This document shows positions 1 through 8,049 of a stretch of DNA of 64,000 nt, in pieces. This DNA comes from Streptomyces sp. NL15-2K (GTDB lineage: Bacteria; Actinomycetota; Actinomycetes; Streptomycetales; Streptomycetaceae): positions 1,860,001 through 1,924,000 of the forward strand of contig NZ_CP130630.1 of the NCBI RefSeq assembly GCF_030551255.1, read 5' to 3'. Under the pieces are notes generated by a model. It did not search any database, had not been told where the DNA came from, and saw only the letters and a list, made by a program, of their open reading frames with translations. The position numbers and the translations under genes are program-made. Each line of letters begins with the position of its first letter. The first letter of the stretch is position 1.

Positions 1-747
1 CACGGGCCGCTCACCCTGTTCGTGCGGGAGGGCCAGGGCTGGCCGTTCTACGCACGTCCCGCACGGGGATGGTCCGGACCGCTGGAGTCCATCGACGTGC
101 AGAAGGTCCGTGCCCGCCAGCGGGAGCTGGGAATCGCGGAGAGTTTCGAATGGGTCGCCGAGACCACGCCCACGCTGCGGGCAGCAGCCGAAGAGTCGGG
201 ACTCGTGGTCCACGAACATCCGCTGATGGTGCTCGATCCCGGTACTCCCGCAGCTCCATTGGAGGGGTTGTCCGGGAACACATCCGTGCAGATCATAGGC
301 GCGGACGATCCGATACTGCCCAGCGCCCTGGCCGTTCCTCATCTCGCCTTCGCCGAGCCTGGAACCCACGTCGGTCTCGCGGGAACACCACAACTGGCGG
401 AAGCGATCGACGCCCGCGTCGCCGACGGATCGGTGGAACGCGCGATCGTGCGTATCCGGGCGGGTCTGACGGCGGTCGCCGCAGCTGTCGAGCACGGATC
501 AGCACTGTCCGCGGGCCAGCACCAAGCGCTCGCAGGAGTCAGCGAGATCGTCGGCGTCGGAACGCTCCCCGCAGTTCGCCGTCGCGGTCTTGCACTCGCG
601 GTTACTGCGGCACTGGTGGCCGACGCCCGATCGCGAGGCGCGGCAACCGTCTTCCTGTCGGCAGGTGACGACGATGTCGCGCGGGTCTACGCCCGACTCG
701 GCTTCCGCAAGATCGGTACGGCGCTGATCGCCGAACCCGCCGATTAA
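1..747 (+). CDS. GNAT family N-acetyltransferase (5' end outside window)
   Basis: The reading frame is open from the first base, so the gene begins before the window; a GTG at 22 is internal rather than a convincing start because no ribosome site precedes it. The C-terminal half (about residues 160-240) carries the acetyl-CoA binding segment of GNAT enzymes, with the pyrophosphate-loop pattern RRRGLA followed by an alanine-rich helix and the closing YARLGFRKIGT strand. GNAT enzymes transfer an acetyl group from acetyl-CoA to an amine; the substrate cannot be told. The N-terminal part is variable, as is common in two-domain actinobacterial members. The gene stands alone before the deformylase remnants. 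Confidence 0.8.
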   Translation, partial: HGPLTLFVREGQGWPFYARPARGWSGPLESIDVQKVRARQRELGIAESFEWVAETTPTLRAAAEESGLVVHEHPLMVLDPGTPAAPLEGLSGNTSVQIIGADDPILPSALAVPHLAFAEPGTHVGLAGTPQLAEAIDARVADGSVERAIVRIRAGLTAVAAAVEHGSALSAGQHQALAGVSEIVGVGTLPAVRRRGLALAVTAALVADARSRGAATVFLSAGDDDVARVYARLGFRKIGTALIAEPAD

Positions 748-887
748 GTCGGCCCCATCCCCGTCGAGCGGTACCGACAGACCGGCCTTATCTACAGCTG
801 CCAAGCATCCGCGCAGGCAGACAGGTTGTGGCGGTATCAGGTACATGAGGCACATGGCCTTTACGGAGCTGAGGGAGGAGCAGGCCA

Positions 888-1250
888 GTGACCACACCGT
901 CCATTGCGGCAACAGTGCACACCTTCAGCAAGGGGATGGGCGTAGCCGCTCCACAAATCGGGGTCGGTCGGCGTGCGGCCATCGTCCGCCCGGCCGAGGG
1001 CGATGCCATCACTCTCTTGAACCCCGTGGTGGTCGAGGAGTCGGCAGACACCGATGAGCAGTTCGAGGGTTGTCTGTCGTTCTTCGATGTCCGCGGCAAG
1101 GTTCCCCGCCCGCGCACGCTGCGGGTACGGCATCAGGACTTCGACGGGACGTGTCAGACGACGGTCTTCACCGATGGGCTCGCCCGGCTGGTCGCGCACG
1201 AAGTCGATCATCTGTTGTCAGGTGCTGAATCGACGGCTTGCCGTGTTTGA
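888..1250 (+). CDS. Short peptide deformylase-like protein, truncated at both ends
   Basis: The 120-residue product has all three peptide deformylase motifs: GMGVAAPQIG (motif I), EGCLS (motif II, metal-binding Cys) and HEVDH (motif III, two metal-binding His and the catalytic Glu). Peptide deformylase removes the formyl group from nascent N-terminal methionine. The GTG start at 888 has a strong ribosome site (GGGAGGAG at 873-880). The family is normally 160-200 residues. Compared with the neighbouring copy at 1335-1837, this one lacks about 50 N-terminal residues and its tail diverges after HEVDHLLSG, apparently by an indel. The catalytic core is complete, so residual activity cannot be excluded, but it is more likely a decaying paralogue than the housekeeping enzyme. 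Confidence 0.65.
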   Translation: MTTPSIAATVHTFSKGMGVAAPQIGVGRRAAIVRPAEGDAITLLNPVVVEESADTDEQFEGCLSFFDVRGKVPRPRTLRVRHQDFDGTCQTTVFTDGLARLVAHEVDHLLSGAESTACRV

Positions 1251-1334
1251 CCTTGTCGGACGTTGGCGGCATGCCGCTGACCTAAAAGTGCGGGGGCTCG
1301 GAGTTGGAGCGGGTCAGAGAGTGAAGGTGCGCCG

Positions 1335-1837
1335 ATGACGGCGGAGATCACCAGCCGGATGCAGGCGTCCGGGATCGTTCAGGAAGGCGACCCGGTACTG
1401 CTCGAAGTCGCTCGTGCCTTCGTGTTCCCGGCGGAGGTTCAGGAAGCGGCTCGGGTGGTCGAGGCGCTGAACGCTGCTGCCGATCGTGTCGCGGCGCTTC
1501 ATGACTTCGCGAAGGGGATGGGCATCGCGGCGCCGCAGATCGGAATCGGGAGAGCCCTAGCCATCGTCCGGCCGCCGGCGGGCGAGCCCTTGACATTGCT
1601 CAGCCCGGTGGTGGTCGAGGGCTCGTCCCGCGCCCGCTGATGCTCCGCGTTGAGCACGAATCCGTCGACAGCCTTCGCCGCTTCTCCGTCTTCGAACGAG
1701 GGCTTGCCCGCCTGGTCGCTCACGAACTCGACCACCTCGCGGGCAAGCTGTATCGGGCGCGCATGCGCCCTGGGGTCGAGCCGATGCCGGTGGCCGAGTA
1801 CCGAGGTTCGGGCTCAGCTTGGCAATACCGGCGCTGA
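1335..1837 (+). pseudogene. Peptide deformylase pseudogene (internal deletion removes motif II)
   Basis: The first frame (1335-1640) encodes a good deformylase N-terminus ending in motif I (GMGIAAPQIG) and the following strand. The next frame (to 1837) resumes with PRPLMLRVEHE and carries motif III (HELDH) and the normal C-terminal YRARMRPGVEPMPV tail. Alignment with the copy at 888-1250 shows that about 20 codons, including the EGCLS motif with the metal-binding cysteine, are missing near 1625, and the reading frame shifts there. The two open pieces overlap as TGATG at 1638-1642, but without motif II no coupled product could bind metal. The family is known from motif spacing; the deletion is read directly from the sequence. 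Confidence 0.75.
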
Positions 1838-1968
1838 TTTCGCCGGGGAACGGCTCACTGGCGAAGTTGGTAACCCATCGCGCCCCAAGAGCGCGCCGCC
1901 GTCGTCAGTTGCCCGGGGCCTGGCCTGCGGATCGCTGCGGTGCAGGTTTTTGGCTGAGAGCTGGCCCA

Positions 1969-1997
1969 TTACCGGTAGTTCGTCAAACCCGGCGGTA
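1969..1997 (+). repeat. IS left terminal inverted repeat (29 bp)
   Basis: This 29-bp sequence begins TTACCGGTAGTTCGTCAAAC and is identical to the reverse complement of 3483-3511. It contains the transposase stop codon (1983-1985 read on the minus strand), so the coding region runs into the element end. Confidence 0.93.
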
Positions 1998-3410
1998 TAG
2001 ATCAAGGGGTCTGCCGGCGGTGACCGCGTCGAGGAGGGCTTGAAGTTCGAGCGGCGGGTCCTTGTCGGTCCAGGCTCGCCACCAGCTGCGCAGGGTAATG
2101 GCCGGGGTGAGCCAGGAGCGGACGGCCCGTAATGCCCTGGCCAGCAGGGCAATTGGGGCTCGTGGGGTGTGACGGTGCCCCCTCTCTGGCCGGTCGTCGG
2201 GGCAGGGATCTGGTGCGGTGTCGTCCAGCGCCCCGGGTGGGGCGAACCACTGGTCCCAGCAGAAGGTGAACGCGCAGTTCACCAGCGTCTGGTGACGCCG
2301 GATCGCGGTGTCGGAGCGGACCTGAAAGTCGGCCCAGCCGAGTTCGTCCTTGATCTGTTTGTAGCTTTGCTCGATCCAGGGCCGCAGCCCGTGAAGGCGG
2401 ACGATCTCGGCGAGGTTGGCGGGCGGGTGGACGCTGGTGGTGGCGTGCGGGGCGTCGGGGTGGGGCAGGTTGGTGGCCAGGTACCAGGTGGCCTTCTCCG
2501 GCAGGCCGACCGGGTCGGTGGTGGCCACGACCAGTCGGCAGGGTGAGTCGGGGCCGTAGCCGCCCAGGCGGGCATCGGCGGCCCACCAGGTCTCGGTGTG
2601 CCCGTCACGGAAGTGGCGCTCGATGGGCCTCCAGTCGCCTGGATGGTCGGGGTCGGTGCCGGCGAGCGCGCGGGCGGCGTCGATCGGGGTGTGTGGCTGG
2701 TCGGCGCGGGCCCAGGTGCCGCGGTGCGGCTTGAGCGCGACGACGCAGGGCAGTCCGGCGTCGCGCAGGGCGAGGTACCAGTCGTCGCTGGTGGAGTAGG
2801 CGCAGTCGGCCACCACGGCCCGGCAGGCGAAGCCCGCTTCCTTGCCGCGCACCGCGAGGGCGGCGGAGATCTGCGGCTTGGTACGGAAGCCGGGATCGGC
2901 CCGGCCGCGGGGGAAGCGACGGGCGGGGGTGTACGGCTGCGCGTGCAGCGGGTAGTAGATCCGTCCGTCGGTCCACACCGTGGTCACCGTGACGATGCCG
3001 TTGTCGGTCTTGCCCAGCCGGCCCAGCCACTGCCGTCCCACGTGTGCGGTGGCCGTGCCGGCCTCGCGGTCTCCGGAGTCGTCGATGACGATCACCCCGC
3101 CACTGTGCGGCGCGGTCGCCTCCTGCACCCGCGGCAGCTCAAGCCGCCGCCCGTTGACCCGGTCGGCGTCCCAGGCGGCTTCGGACAGGAAGAACTGCAG
3201 CCGCTGCACCCCCGGGCCGCCGGCACCGACCACCGGCTCCGCCCCGGCCAGACACGTGATCGTCTTGTTCCGGTCCCGCGGCGCCAGTAGCCCGGTCAGA
3301 TACTCACGAAATCCCCGTCGCTGAGCCAGGCTGCCGAAGAGGTCATCGAACCGGGCCGCGTACTCCTCCAACGGACCCGGCGCGGGCGGACACGGACGGC
3401 GGGCGGTCAT
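1983..3410 (-). CDS. IS701 family transposase
   Basis: The 475-residue protein has the layout of IS701-type DDE transposases. It has an N-terminal region with QRLQFFLSEAAWDADRVN, a first Asp in VIVIDDSGD, a second Asp in AVVADCAYS and a late Glu in the WIEQSYKQIKDELGWADFQ segment. It catalyses cut-and-paste or replicative movement of the surrounding element. ATG at 3410 is the natural start, leaving about 70 bp to the right inverted repeat for the promoter. The stop lies inside the left repeat. The frame is intact, so the element may be active. Confidence 0.9.
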   Translation of the reverse strand: MTARRPCPPAPGPLEEYAARFDDLFGSLAQRRGFREYLTGLLAPRDRNKTITCLAGAEPVVGAGGPGVQRLQFFLSEAAWDADRVNGRRLELPRVQEATAPHSGGVIVIDDSGDREAGTATAHVGRQWLGRLGKTDNGIVTVTTVWTDGRIYYPLHAQPYTPARRFPRGRADPGFRTKPQISAALAVRGKEAGFACRAVVADCAYSTSDDWYLALRDAGLPCVVALKPHRGTWARADQPHTPIDAARALAGTDPDHPGDWRPIERHFRDGHTETWWAADARLGGYGPDSPCRLVVATTDPVGLPEKATWYLATNLPHPDAPHATTSVHPPANLAEIVRLHGLRPWIEQSYKQIKDELGWADFQVRSDTAIRRHQTLVNCAFTFCWDQWFAPPGALDDTAPDPCPDDRPERGHRHTPRAPIALLARALRAVRSWLTPAITLRSWWRAWTDKDPPLELQALLDAVTAGRPLDLYRRV

Positions 3411-3482
3411 CTTCGGCCCCCACGACGGCAGTTGACTCTTACCACCGCCCTACGCCCAACCGGCCCCGTCGTCAACCCACGC

Positions 3483-3511
3483 TACCGCCGGGTTTGACGA
3501 ACTACCGGTAA
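3483..3511 (-). repeat. IS right terminal inverted repeat (29 bp)
   Basis: The reverse complement of this segment matches 1969-1997 at every one of 29 positions. CCCA follows immediately at 3512-3515 and matches the CCCA before the left repeat. Confidence 0.93.
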
Positions 3512-3680
3512 CCCACGGTCGTCGAAGCCGGCGGGGCGATCACGATGGGTGACTGTTGAAGGCGACGCGCCGCGGCAGTGCGTCTGCGGGGTCTTCGAGG
3601 CAAGCTCCTGCTGGTCGCCCTCGGCGGCCCGGCCATGCCCGCACGACGAACTGTGACGCGGCCGGGCCACGCGGCGGTGC

Positions 3681-5210
3681 CTAGAGGAAACTGACGTTCT
3701 GGGCGAGGGCGAGACGGCTGGAGTAGTTGATGGTGTTAGTGGCCGGGCGCATGTAGGCGCGCCAGGCGTCGGAGCCGGACTCGCGGCCGCCGCCGGTCTC
3801 CTTCTCGCCGCCGAAGGCACCGCCGATCTCCGCTCCGGAAGTGCCGATGTTGACGTTGGCGATGCCGCAGTCGGAGCCCTCGGAGGAGAGGAACAGCTCG
3901 GCCTCCTGTTGGTCTCGGGTGAAGACACTGGAGGACAGGCCCTGCGGGACGTCGTTGTGCAGCGCGATGGCCTCCTCGAACGTGTCGTAGGTCAGCACGT
4001 AGAGGATGGGGACGAAGGTCTCTTCCCGGACGACGTCGGTCTGCTCGTCGACGCGGACGATGACAGGCTCGACGTACGCGGCCTGCGGCGCCGTGTCGGC
4101 CAGCCGCCGGTTCCCGCCCGCGAGGATCTTGCCGCCCTGTGCCTGGGCCCGGGTGAGGGCGTCCTGCATGCCGTCGAGTGCCGTAGTGGAGATGAGCGGT
4201 CCGACGAGGGTGCCCTCGTCGAACGGGTCGCCGATGGGGAGCTTGGCGTACGCGGCCGTCAGACGCGCGACGAGCGTGTCGGCGATGTCGCGGTGGACGA
4301 TGAGGCGGCGCAAGGTGGTGCAGCGCTGGCCCGCCGTGCCCGCGGCGGCGAAGACGATGCTCTGGACGGCGAGGTCGAGATCGGCCGAGGGGGCGATGAC
4401 GGCGGCATTGTTGCCGCCGAGTTCCAGCAGGCTGCGCCCGAAGCGGGCCGCGACGCGGGGGCCGACCTCGCGGCCCATACGGGTGGAACCGGTGGCGCTG
4501 ATGAGAGCGACGCGCGGGTCGTCCACGAGTTTCTCGCCGATGGCGCGGTCCCCGAGCAGCAGGCGGTGTACGTCGCGGGGGGCGCCGGCCTCTTCGGCGG
4601 CCTGGGCCAGCAGTCGGTCGCAGGCCAGGGAGATCAGCGGGGTCAACTCGGAGGGCTTCCAGACCACCGTGTCGCCGCACGCCAAGGCCACGGCGCTGTT
4701 CCACGACCACACGGCTGCGGGGAAGTTGAACGCGGAGATGACGCCGGCCACTCCCAGCGGGTGCCAGGTCTCGGCGAGGCGGTGGCCGGGGCGCTCGGAG
4801 GCGATGGTGCGCCCGTAGAGCTGACGGGACAGGCCGACCGCGAAGTCGCAGATGTCGATCATCTCCTGGACCTCGCCGAGCGCCTCCGAGCGGATCTTAC
4901 CCGCCTCGATGGTGATGAGGTCGGCCAGGTCGCGCTTGTGACCGCGCAGCAACTCGCCCAGTCGGCGGACCAGTTCGCCGCGGCGGGGCGCAGGAGTGCT
5001 GCGCCAGGTGAGGAACGCCTCGCGGGTGGCGGTGACGGCCTCCTCGGTGTCGGCGACGGTCGCGGCGGTCAGGCCGAAGAGGTCCTCGCCGGTGATGGGC
5101 GTACGGGCGTGGAAGTCGGTGCCGTCCGGGATGGTGACGCCGATGCGCTTCAGGCTCGCACGGGCACGGGCGCGCAAGTCCTCCGTGGTGGGCAGGGTGG
5201 TGCTGGTCAT
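3681..5210 (-). CDS. amaB: ALDH7-type aldehyde dehydrogenase, probable L-piperidine-6-carboxylate / aminoadipate-semialdehyde dehydrogenase
   Basis: The 509-residue product is an NAD(P)-dependent aldehyde dehydrogenase. The active-site Glu lies in LELGGNN and the catalytic Cys in AGTAGQRCTTLRRL; this Cys context and FNFPAAVWSWN are characteristic of the antiquitin/ALDH7 branch. That branch oxidises 2-aminoadipate 6-semialdehyde (in equilibrium with piperidine-6-carboxylate) to 2-aminoadipate in lysine and pipecolate breakdown. The ATG at 5210 is chosen because GGGAG lies just upstream and the ALDH fold begins soon after; the open frame runs further upstream without family similarity. The gene is last in a minus-strand group with hglS and a DAO-type oxidase, which supports the lysine-catabolic role. 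Confidence 0.85.
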   Translation of the reverse strand: MTSTTLPTTEDLRARARASLKRIGVTIPDGTDFHARTPITGEDLFGLTAATVADTEEAVTATREAFLTWRSTPAPRRGELVRRLGELLRGHKRDLADLITIEAGKIRSEALGEVQEMIDICDFAVGLSRQLYGRTIASERPGHRLAETWHPLGVAGVISAFNFPAAVWSWNSAVALACGDTVVWKPSELTPLISLACDRLLAQAAEEAGAPRDVHRLLLGDRAIGEKLVDDPRVALISATGSTRMGREVGPRVAARFGRSLLELGGNNAAVIAPSADLDLAVQSIVFAAAGTAGQRCTTLRRLIVHRDIADTLVARLTAAYAKLPIGDPFDEGTLVGPLISTTALDGMQDALTRAQAQGGKILAGGNRRLADTAPQAAYVEPVIVRVDEQTDVVREETFVPILYVLTYDTFEEAIALHNDVPQGLSSSVFTRDQQEAELFLSSEGSDCGIANVNIGTSGAEIGGAFGGEKETGGGRESGSDAWRAYMRPATNTINYSSRLALAQNVSFL

Positions 5211-5257
5211 GATGCTCCCTTGAGGGTGGTGAGGGTGAGGAGGCCGGACCTGCGGGG

Positions 5258-6649
5258 TCAGCCGAGCGCGCTGTCGAGTTGCAGCTCCCGGGCGACCTGG
5301 GCGAGGGAGTTGTTCTGCTGCCGCCGGTACAAGGCGAAGGGGTCGAGGACTTCGCGGTCGATGGCGCCGGAGAGCCATTCGCTGTCGTAGGCGGCGCCTT
5401 CCTGCTCGTTGTCCCTGGAGCCCTCGCCGCTGAGGTTGGACTGGAAGATGCCGGCCGCGGAACGGGGCAGGAAGTCCTCGTAGACGACGGGCTCGGCCCG
5501 TACCCAGCCCTGTTCCACCAGGTCGTTGATGCCGGTGGGCGGGCGGCTGCCGTCCCGGGGCCGGTCGGGCGCGACGCTGTAGGTGAAGTACGCGAGTCCC
5601 TGGGCGGCGAGCTCCCGCTCGGTGCCGGGGACGTGCTCGGCCCACAGGGCGCGCGCGAGTTCGGCCCGGTCGGCTCCGGGACGGAGTGCTGCCTGCTGGT
5701 CGACGAGGGCGATCAGGCGGTCGTAGAGTGCGCGACCCTCACGGGTCACGGCGATGCCGCGGGCCTCGACCTCGCCGAACCGCACCCGCAGGGCACCGCT
5801 GAGCACGCTGCCGTCCGGGGTGCGCAGGGCGCGGGGCTCGGCCAGCGCCCGGAAGGACGTCTGGCGCAACAGCAGGTCGGGGCCCTTCCACCGGGGAGGT
5901 CCCTGGATGGTGTCGATCATCTCGACGCCGCGCTCGGTCATGCGCCGGTAGAGCTCGTCGATGTCCAGGACACGCGGGGTGAGGTGGTTGATGTGGGTGC
6001 TGCGGACGCCGCCGATGTCCGCGGCCACGGCGGAGACCCGCTCCAGCGTCTCGTACCAGGCCTTGTCGATCGGCTGGTTCGACAACTCGAAGGCGGCCAC
6101 TGCCAGTTGGAGGAACCCCTCGGCATCGTCCTCGGGCAGTTCACGCTCGGCCTCCGCCCGGTCGGCCAGGGCGAGCAGCTCCTGCGGGAACAGTTCGCGG
6201 GCGGCGAGGAACGTCTCCAGGCGGGAGCGTAGATCGTCGTCGAAGAACCGGGGGTCCGCGGGGGTGAGCATGGAGGTGAAGACACGGAAGGGGCTGCGGG
6301 CCAGTTCCTCGCCGTCGACGGGACGGAACGCGGTCGACACGACGGGCACCGCGCTGGAGGCGGCCTCCCGCAGGTCGTAGAAGCCGACCGGGTGCATGCC
6401 CAGGGCCCCGAAGACGCGGGCGACCTGGCGCAGTTCGGCGGGGGTGCCGACGCGGATGGCGCCGTGCCGTTCCGCGGTCACCCGGCTGATGGCGCCGAGC
6501 CGTTCCGCGTCGGCGCCCTGCGCGCGCAGGACGTCCTGGTTGACCTCGCGCGAGACGTCAACGAGCGTGGTGTAGGCGGGGACCTCCCGCCCGTACATGT
6601 CCGAGAGCCGGGCGGCGAAGGCGGCGCGCAGCTGCCACTGGCTGATCAT
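5258..6649 (-). CDS. hglS: 2-oxoadipate dioxygenase/decarboxylase (HglS/YdcJ, DUF1338)
   Basis: The 463-residue protein matches the DUF1338/YdcJ family. HglS of this family converts 2-oxoadipate and O2 to D-2-hydroxyglutarate and CO2 using Fe(II). The metal ligands expected from the family are visible: a His in AERHGAIRVG, a His in STHINHLTPRVLDID and a Glu in VRFGEVEARGIAVT. Start is ATG at 6649. It lies 47 bp upstream of the ALDH7 gene on the same strand and 50 bp downstream of the DAO-type oxidase, so the three are probably one operon. Its product is the substrate of the flavoprotein encoded at 10103, which links the two divergent halves of the region. Confidence 0.88.
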   Translation of the reverse strand: MISQWQLRAAFAARLSDMYGREVPAYTTLVDVSREVNQDVLRAQGADAERLGAISRVTAERHGAIRVGTPAELRQVARVFGALGMHPVGFYDLREAASSAVPVVSTAFRPVDGEELARSPFRVFTSMLTPADPRFFDDDLRSRLETFLAARELFPQELLALADRAEAERELPEDDAEGFLQLAVAAFELSNQPIDKAWYETLERVSAVAADIGGVRSTHINHLTPRVLDIDELYRRMTERGVEMIDTIQGPPRWKGPDLLLRQTSFRALAEPRALRTPDGSVLSGALRVRFGEVEARGIAVTREGRALYDRLIALVDQQAALRPGADRAELARALWAEHVPGTERELAAQGLAYFTYSVAPDRPRDGSRPPTGINDLVEQGWVRAEPVVYEDFLPRSAAGIFQSNLSGEGSRDNEQEGAAYDSEWLSGAIDREVLDPFALYRRQQNNSLAQVARELQLDSALG

Positions 6650-6699
6650 CGATGGGGCTGCCTTTCCATCGGGCTTTCAATCGCGTTTTCCATCGGGGC

Positions 6700-7875
6700 T
6701 CACACCACGTGGGCTTCGGGGCGGATCTCGGCCCCGGCCCGGAAGCGGTCGGCGCTGAGGGGGGAGATGTCGACGAACGGTTCGCGGTCCAGGCAGAGGT
6801 CGCGCAGGATTTCGCCGACGGCCGGGCCCTGCAGGAAGCCGTGGCCGGAGAAACCGGTGGCGTACAGGAAGTTGCAGAGCTCGCTGGAGCGTCCGATGAG
6901 GGCGTTGTGGTCGGGGGTGACCTCGTACAGGCCGGCCCAGCCGTCGGCGATCTCCATGTCGGCCAACTCGGGGGCTCGCCTGCGTACGACGTCCCGGAAG
7001 AGCTCGAGCCACTCGGGGGTCCAGGTGGTGTCGAAGCCGTCCGGCTGGTCGGGGTCTGCGAGGCCGAACAGGAGGCCGTCGTCACTGTTGTGGAAGTAGG
7101 CCGAGGACGAGAAGTCGATGGTGAAGGGGATACGGGGTGCCGGAGGCGTGAGCGGCTCGGTGAGGGCGAGCTGGCGGCGTACCGGCCTGACCGGCAGGTC
7201 GATGCCGGCCATGTCGCCGATCTGCCCCGACCAGGCGCCCGCCGTACAGATGACGGTGGAGCAGGCGATGCGGCCGCGGTCGGTGTGGACGGCGGTGACC
7301 CGGTCGTCGGCGGTGTCCATGCCGGTGACGCGGGTGTGCGTGGCGAAGGTGACGCCGGCCCGGGCCGCGGCGTCGGCGTATCCCTGGACGACCAGGGCGG
7401 GGCGGGCGTGGCCGTCGGTGGGCGAGAAGGCGGCGGCCACGAGGCCGTCGGTGCTGATGTAGGGACACAGCCCGCGTGCCTCGTCCGGGCCGATCAGGCG
7501 GGTGGGGACGTCCAGGCTGTTCTGGATCCTGACGCTGGTCTCGAAGTCCGCGGCCTGCCGGTTGCTGGTGAGCAGGAAGAGGTAGCCGACGCTGTCGAGG
7601 CGGATGTCGGCGCCGGGTCGGTGCGGGAAGTCCTGGAAGGCGCGCAGGCTGCGGCTGCCCAGTTCGATGTTGAGCGGGTCGGAGAACTGGGCGCGTACGC
7701 CGCCGATCGGCTTGCCCGAACTGCCGCAGCACAGGTCGCCGCGCTCGACCACGACGATGTCGGTCACCCCCGCTTCGGCGAGGTGGAAGGCGGTGCTGGC
7801 GCCCATCACGCCGCCGCCGATGATCACGACATCGGCGGTCGGCGGAACGGTGCGGAAGGTGGATGAGGCGGACAA
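6700..7875 (-). CDS. FAD-dependent DAO-family oxidoreductase, candidate L-pipecolate oxidase
   Basis: The 391-residue product begins with a dinucleotide-binding loop (VVIIGGGVMGAS) and ends with the DAO-family flavin-binding segment (ATGFSGHGFLQGPAVGEIL). These enzymes oxidise secondary or primary amino acids. In Pseudomonas the AmaA member oxidises L-pipecolate to piperidine-6-carboxylate, the substrate of AmaB. The neighbouring ALDH7 and HglS genes make the same assignment likely here, but sarcosine, proline or D-amino acid oxidation cannot be ruled out from sequence. A TTG at 7875 is the best start: GGAAGGGA lies 7 nt upstream and the FAD loop begins at about residue 15. First gene of the leftward operon, divergent from a LysR gene. 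Confidence 0.8.
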   Translation of the reverse strand: MSASSTFRTVPPTADVVIIGGGVMGASTAFHLAEAGVTDIVVVERGDLCCGSSGKPIGGVRAQFSDPLNIELGSRSLRAFQDFPHRPGADIRLDSVGYLFLLTSNRQAADFETSVRIQNSLDVPTRLIGPDEARGLCPYISTDGLVAAAFSPTDGHARPALVVQGYADAAARAGVTFATHTRVTGMDTADDRVTAVHTDRGRIACSTVICTAGAWSGQIGDMAGIDLPVRPVRRQLALTEPLTPPAPRIPFTIDFSSSAYFHNSDDGLLFGLADPDQPDGFDTTWTPEWLELFRDVVRRRAPELADMEIADGWAGLYEVTPDHNALIGRSSELCNFLYATGFSGHGFLQGPAVGEILRDLCLDREPFVDISPLSADRFRAGAEIRPEAHVV

Positions 7876-8049
7876 GGGGCCATCCCTTCCAGAGGCCGCC
7901 GCCTGAGCCGAAGAAGCATCCGTTCGGGGCGTGGCTTGGGCTCTCGGTAAGTGGAGAGACGCTGATCAGCTATCTGCCCGCCATCGTGACGCAGCCCCAT
8001 CGTTGACGTCTATGAATAGTTGGTGTAGCTGATCTATTAGCATCTCTAT
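7876..8049. promoter_or_regulatory. Divergent promoter region between DAO-type oxidase and LysR gene
   Basis: This 174-bp AT-richer spacer must hold the promoters of the leftward catabolic operon and the rightward regulator. A palindrome GCTGATCAGC occurs at 7961-7970 and the related AGCTGATC recurs at 8027-8034, close to the LysR start. Such paired sites are what a divergently transcribed LysR protein usually binds. The binding role is inferred. Confidence 0.5.

Larger units (their letters stand above)
1969..3511. mobile_element. Complete IS701-family insertion sequence, 1543 bp
   Basis: One transposase gene is framed by perfect 29-bp inverted repeats at 1969-1997 and 3483-3511. Directly outside them lies the same tetranucleotide CCCA (1965-1968 and 3512-3515), read as a 4-bp target duplication. 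Intact ends, an intact transposase and an undamaged duplication suggest recent insertion. The element sits between the deformylase pseudogene and the aldehyde dehydrogenase gene. The flanks do not join into a recognisable gene. Confidence 0.9.

Noticed and set aside
3909..5390. A long plus-strand open frame opposite the ALDH7 gene
   Set aside because: The opposite strand encodes a full aldehyde dehydrogenase with catalytic residues; the plus-strand product is Gly/Arg-rich and matches nothing.
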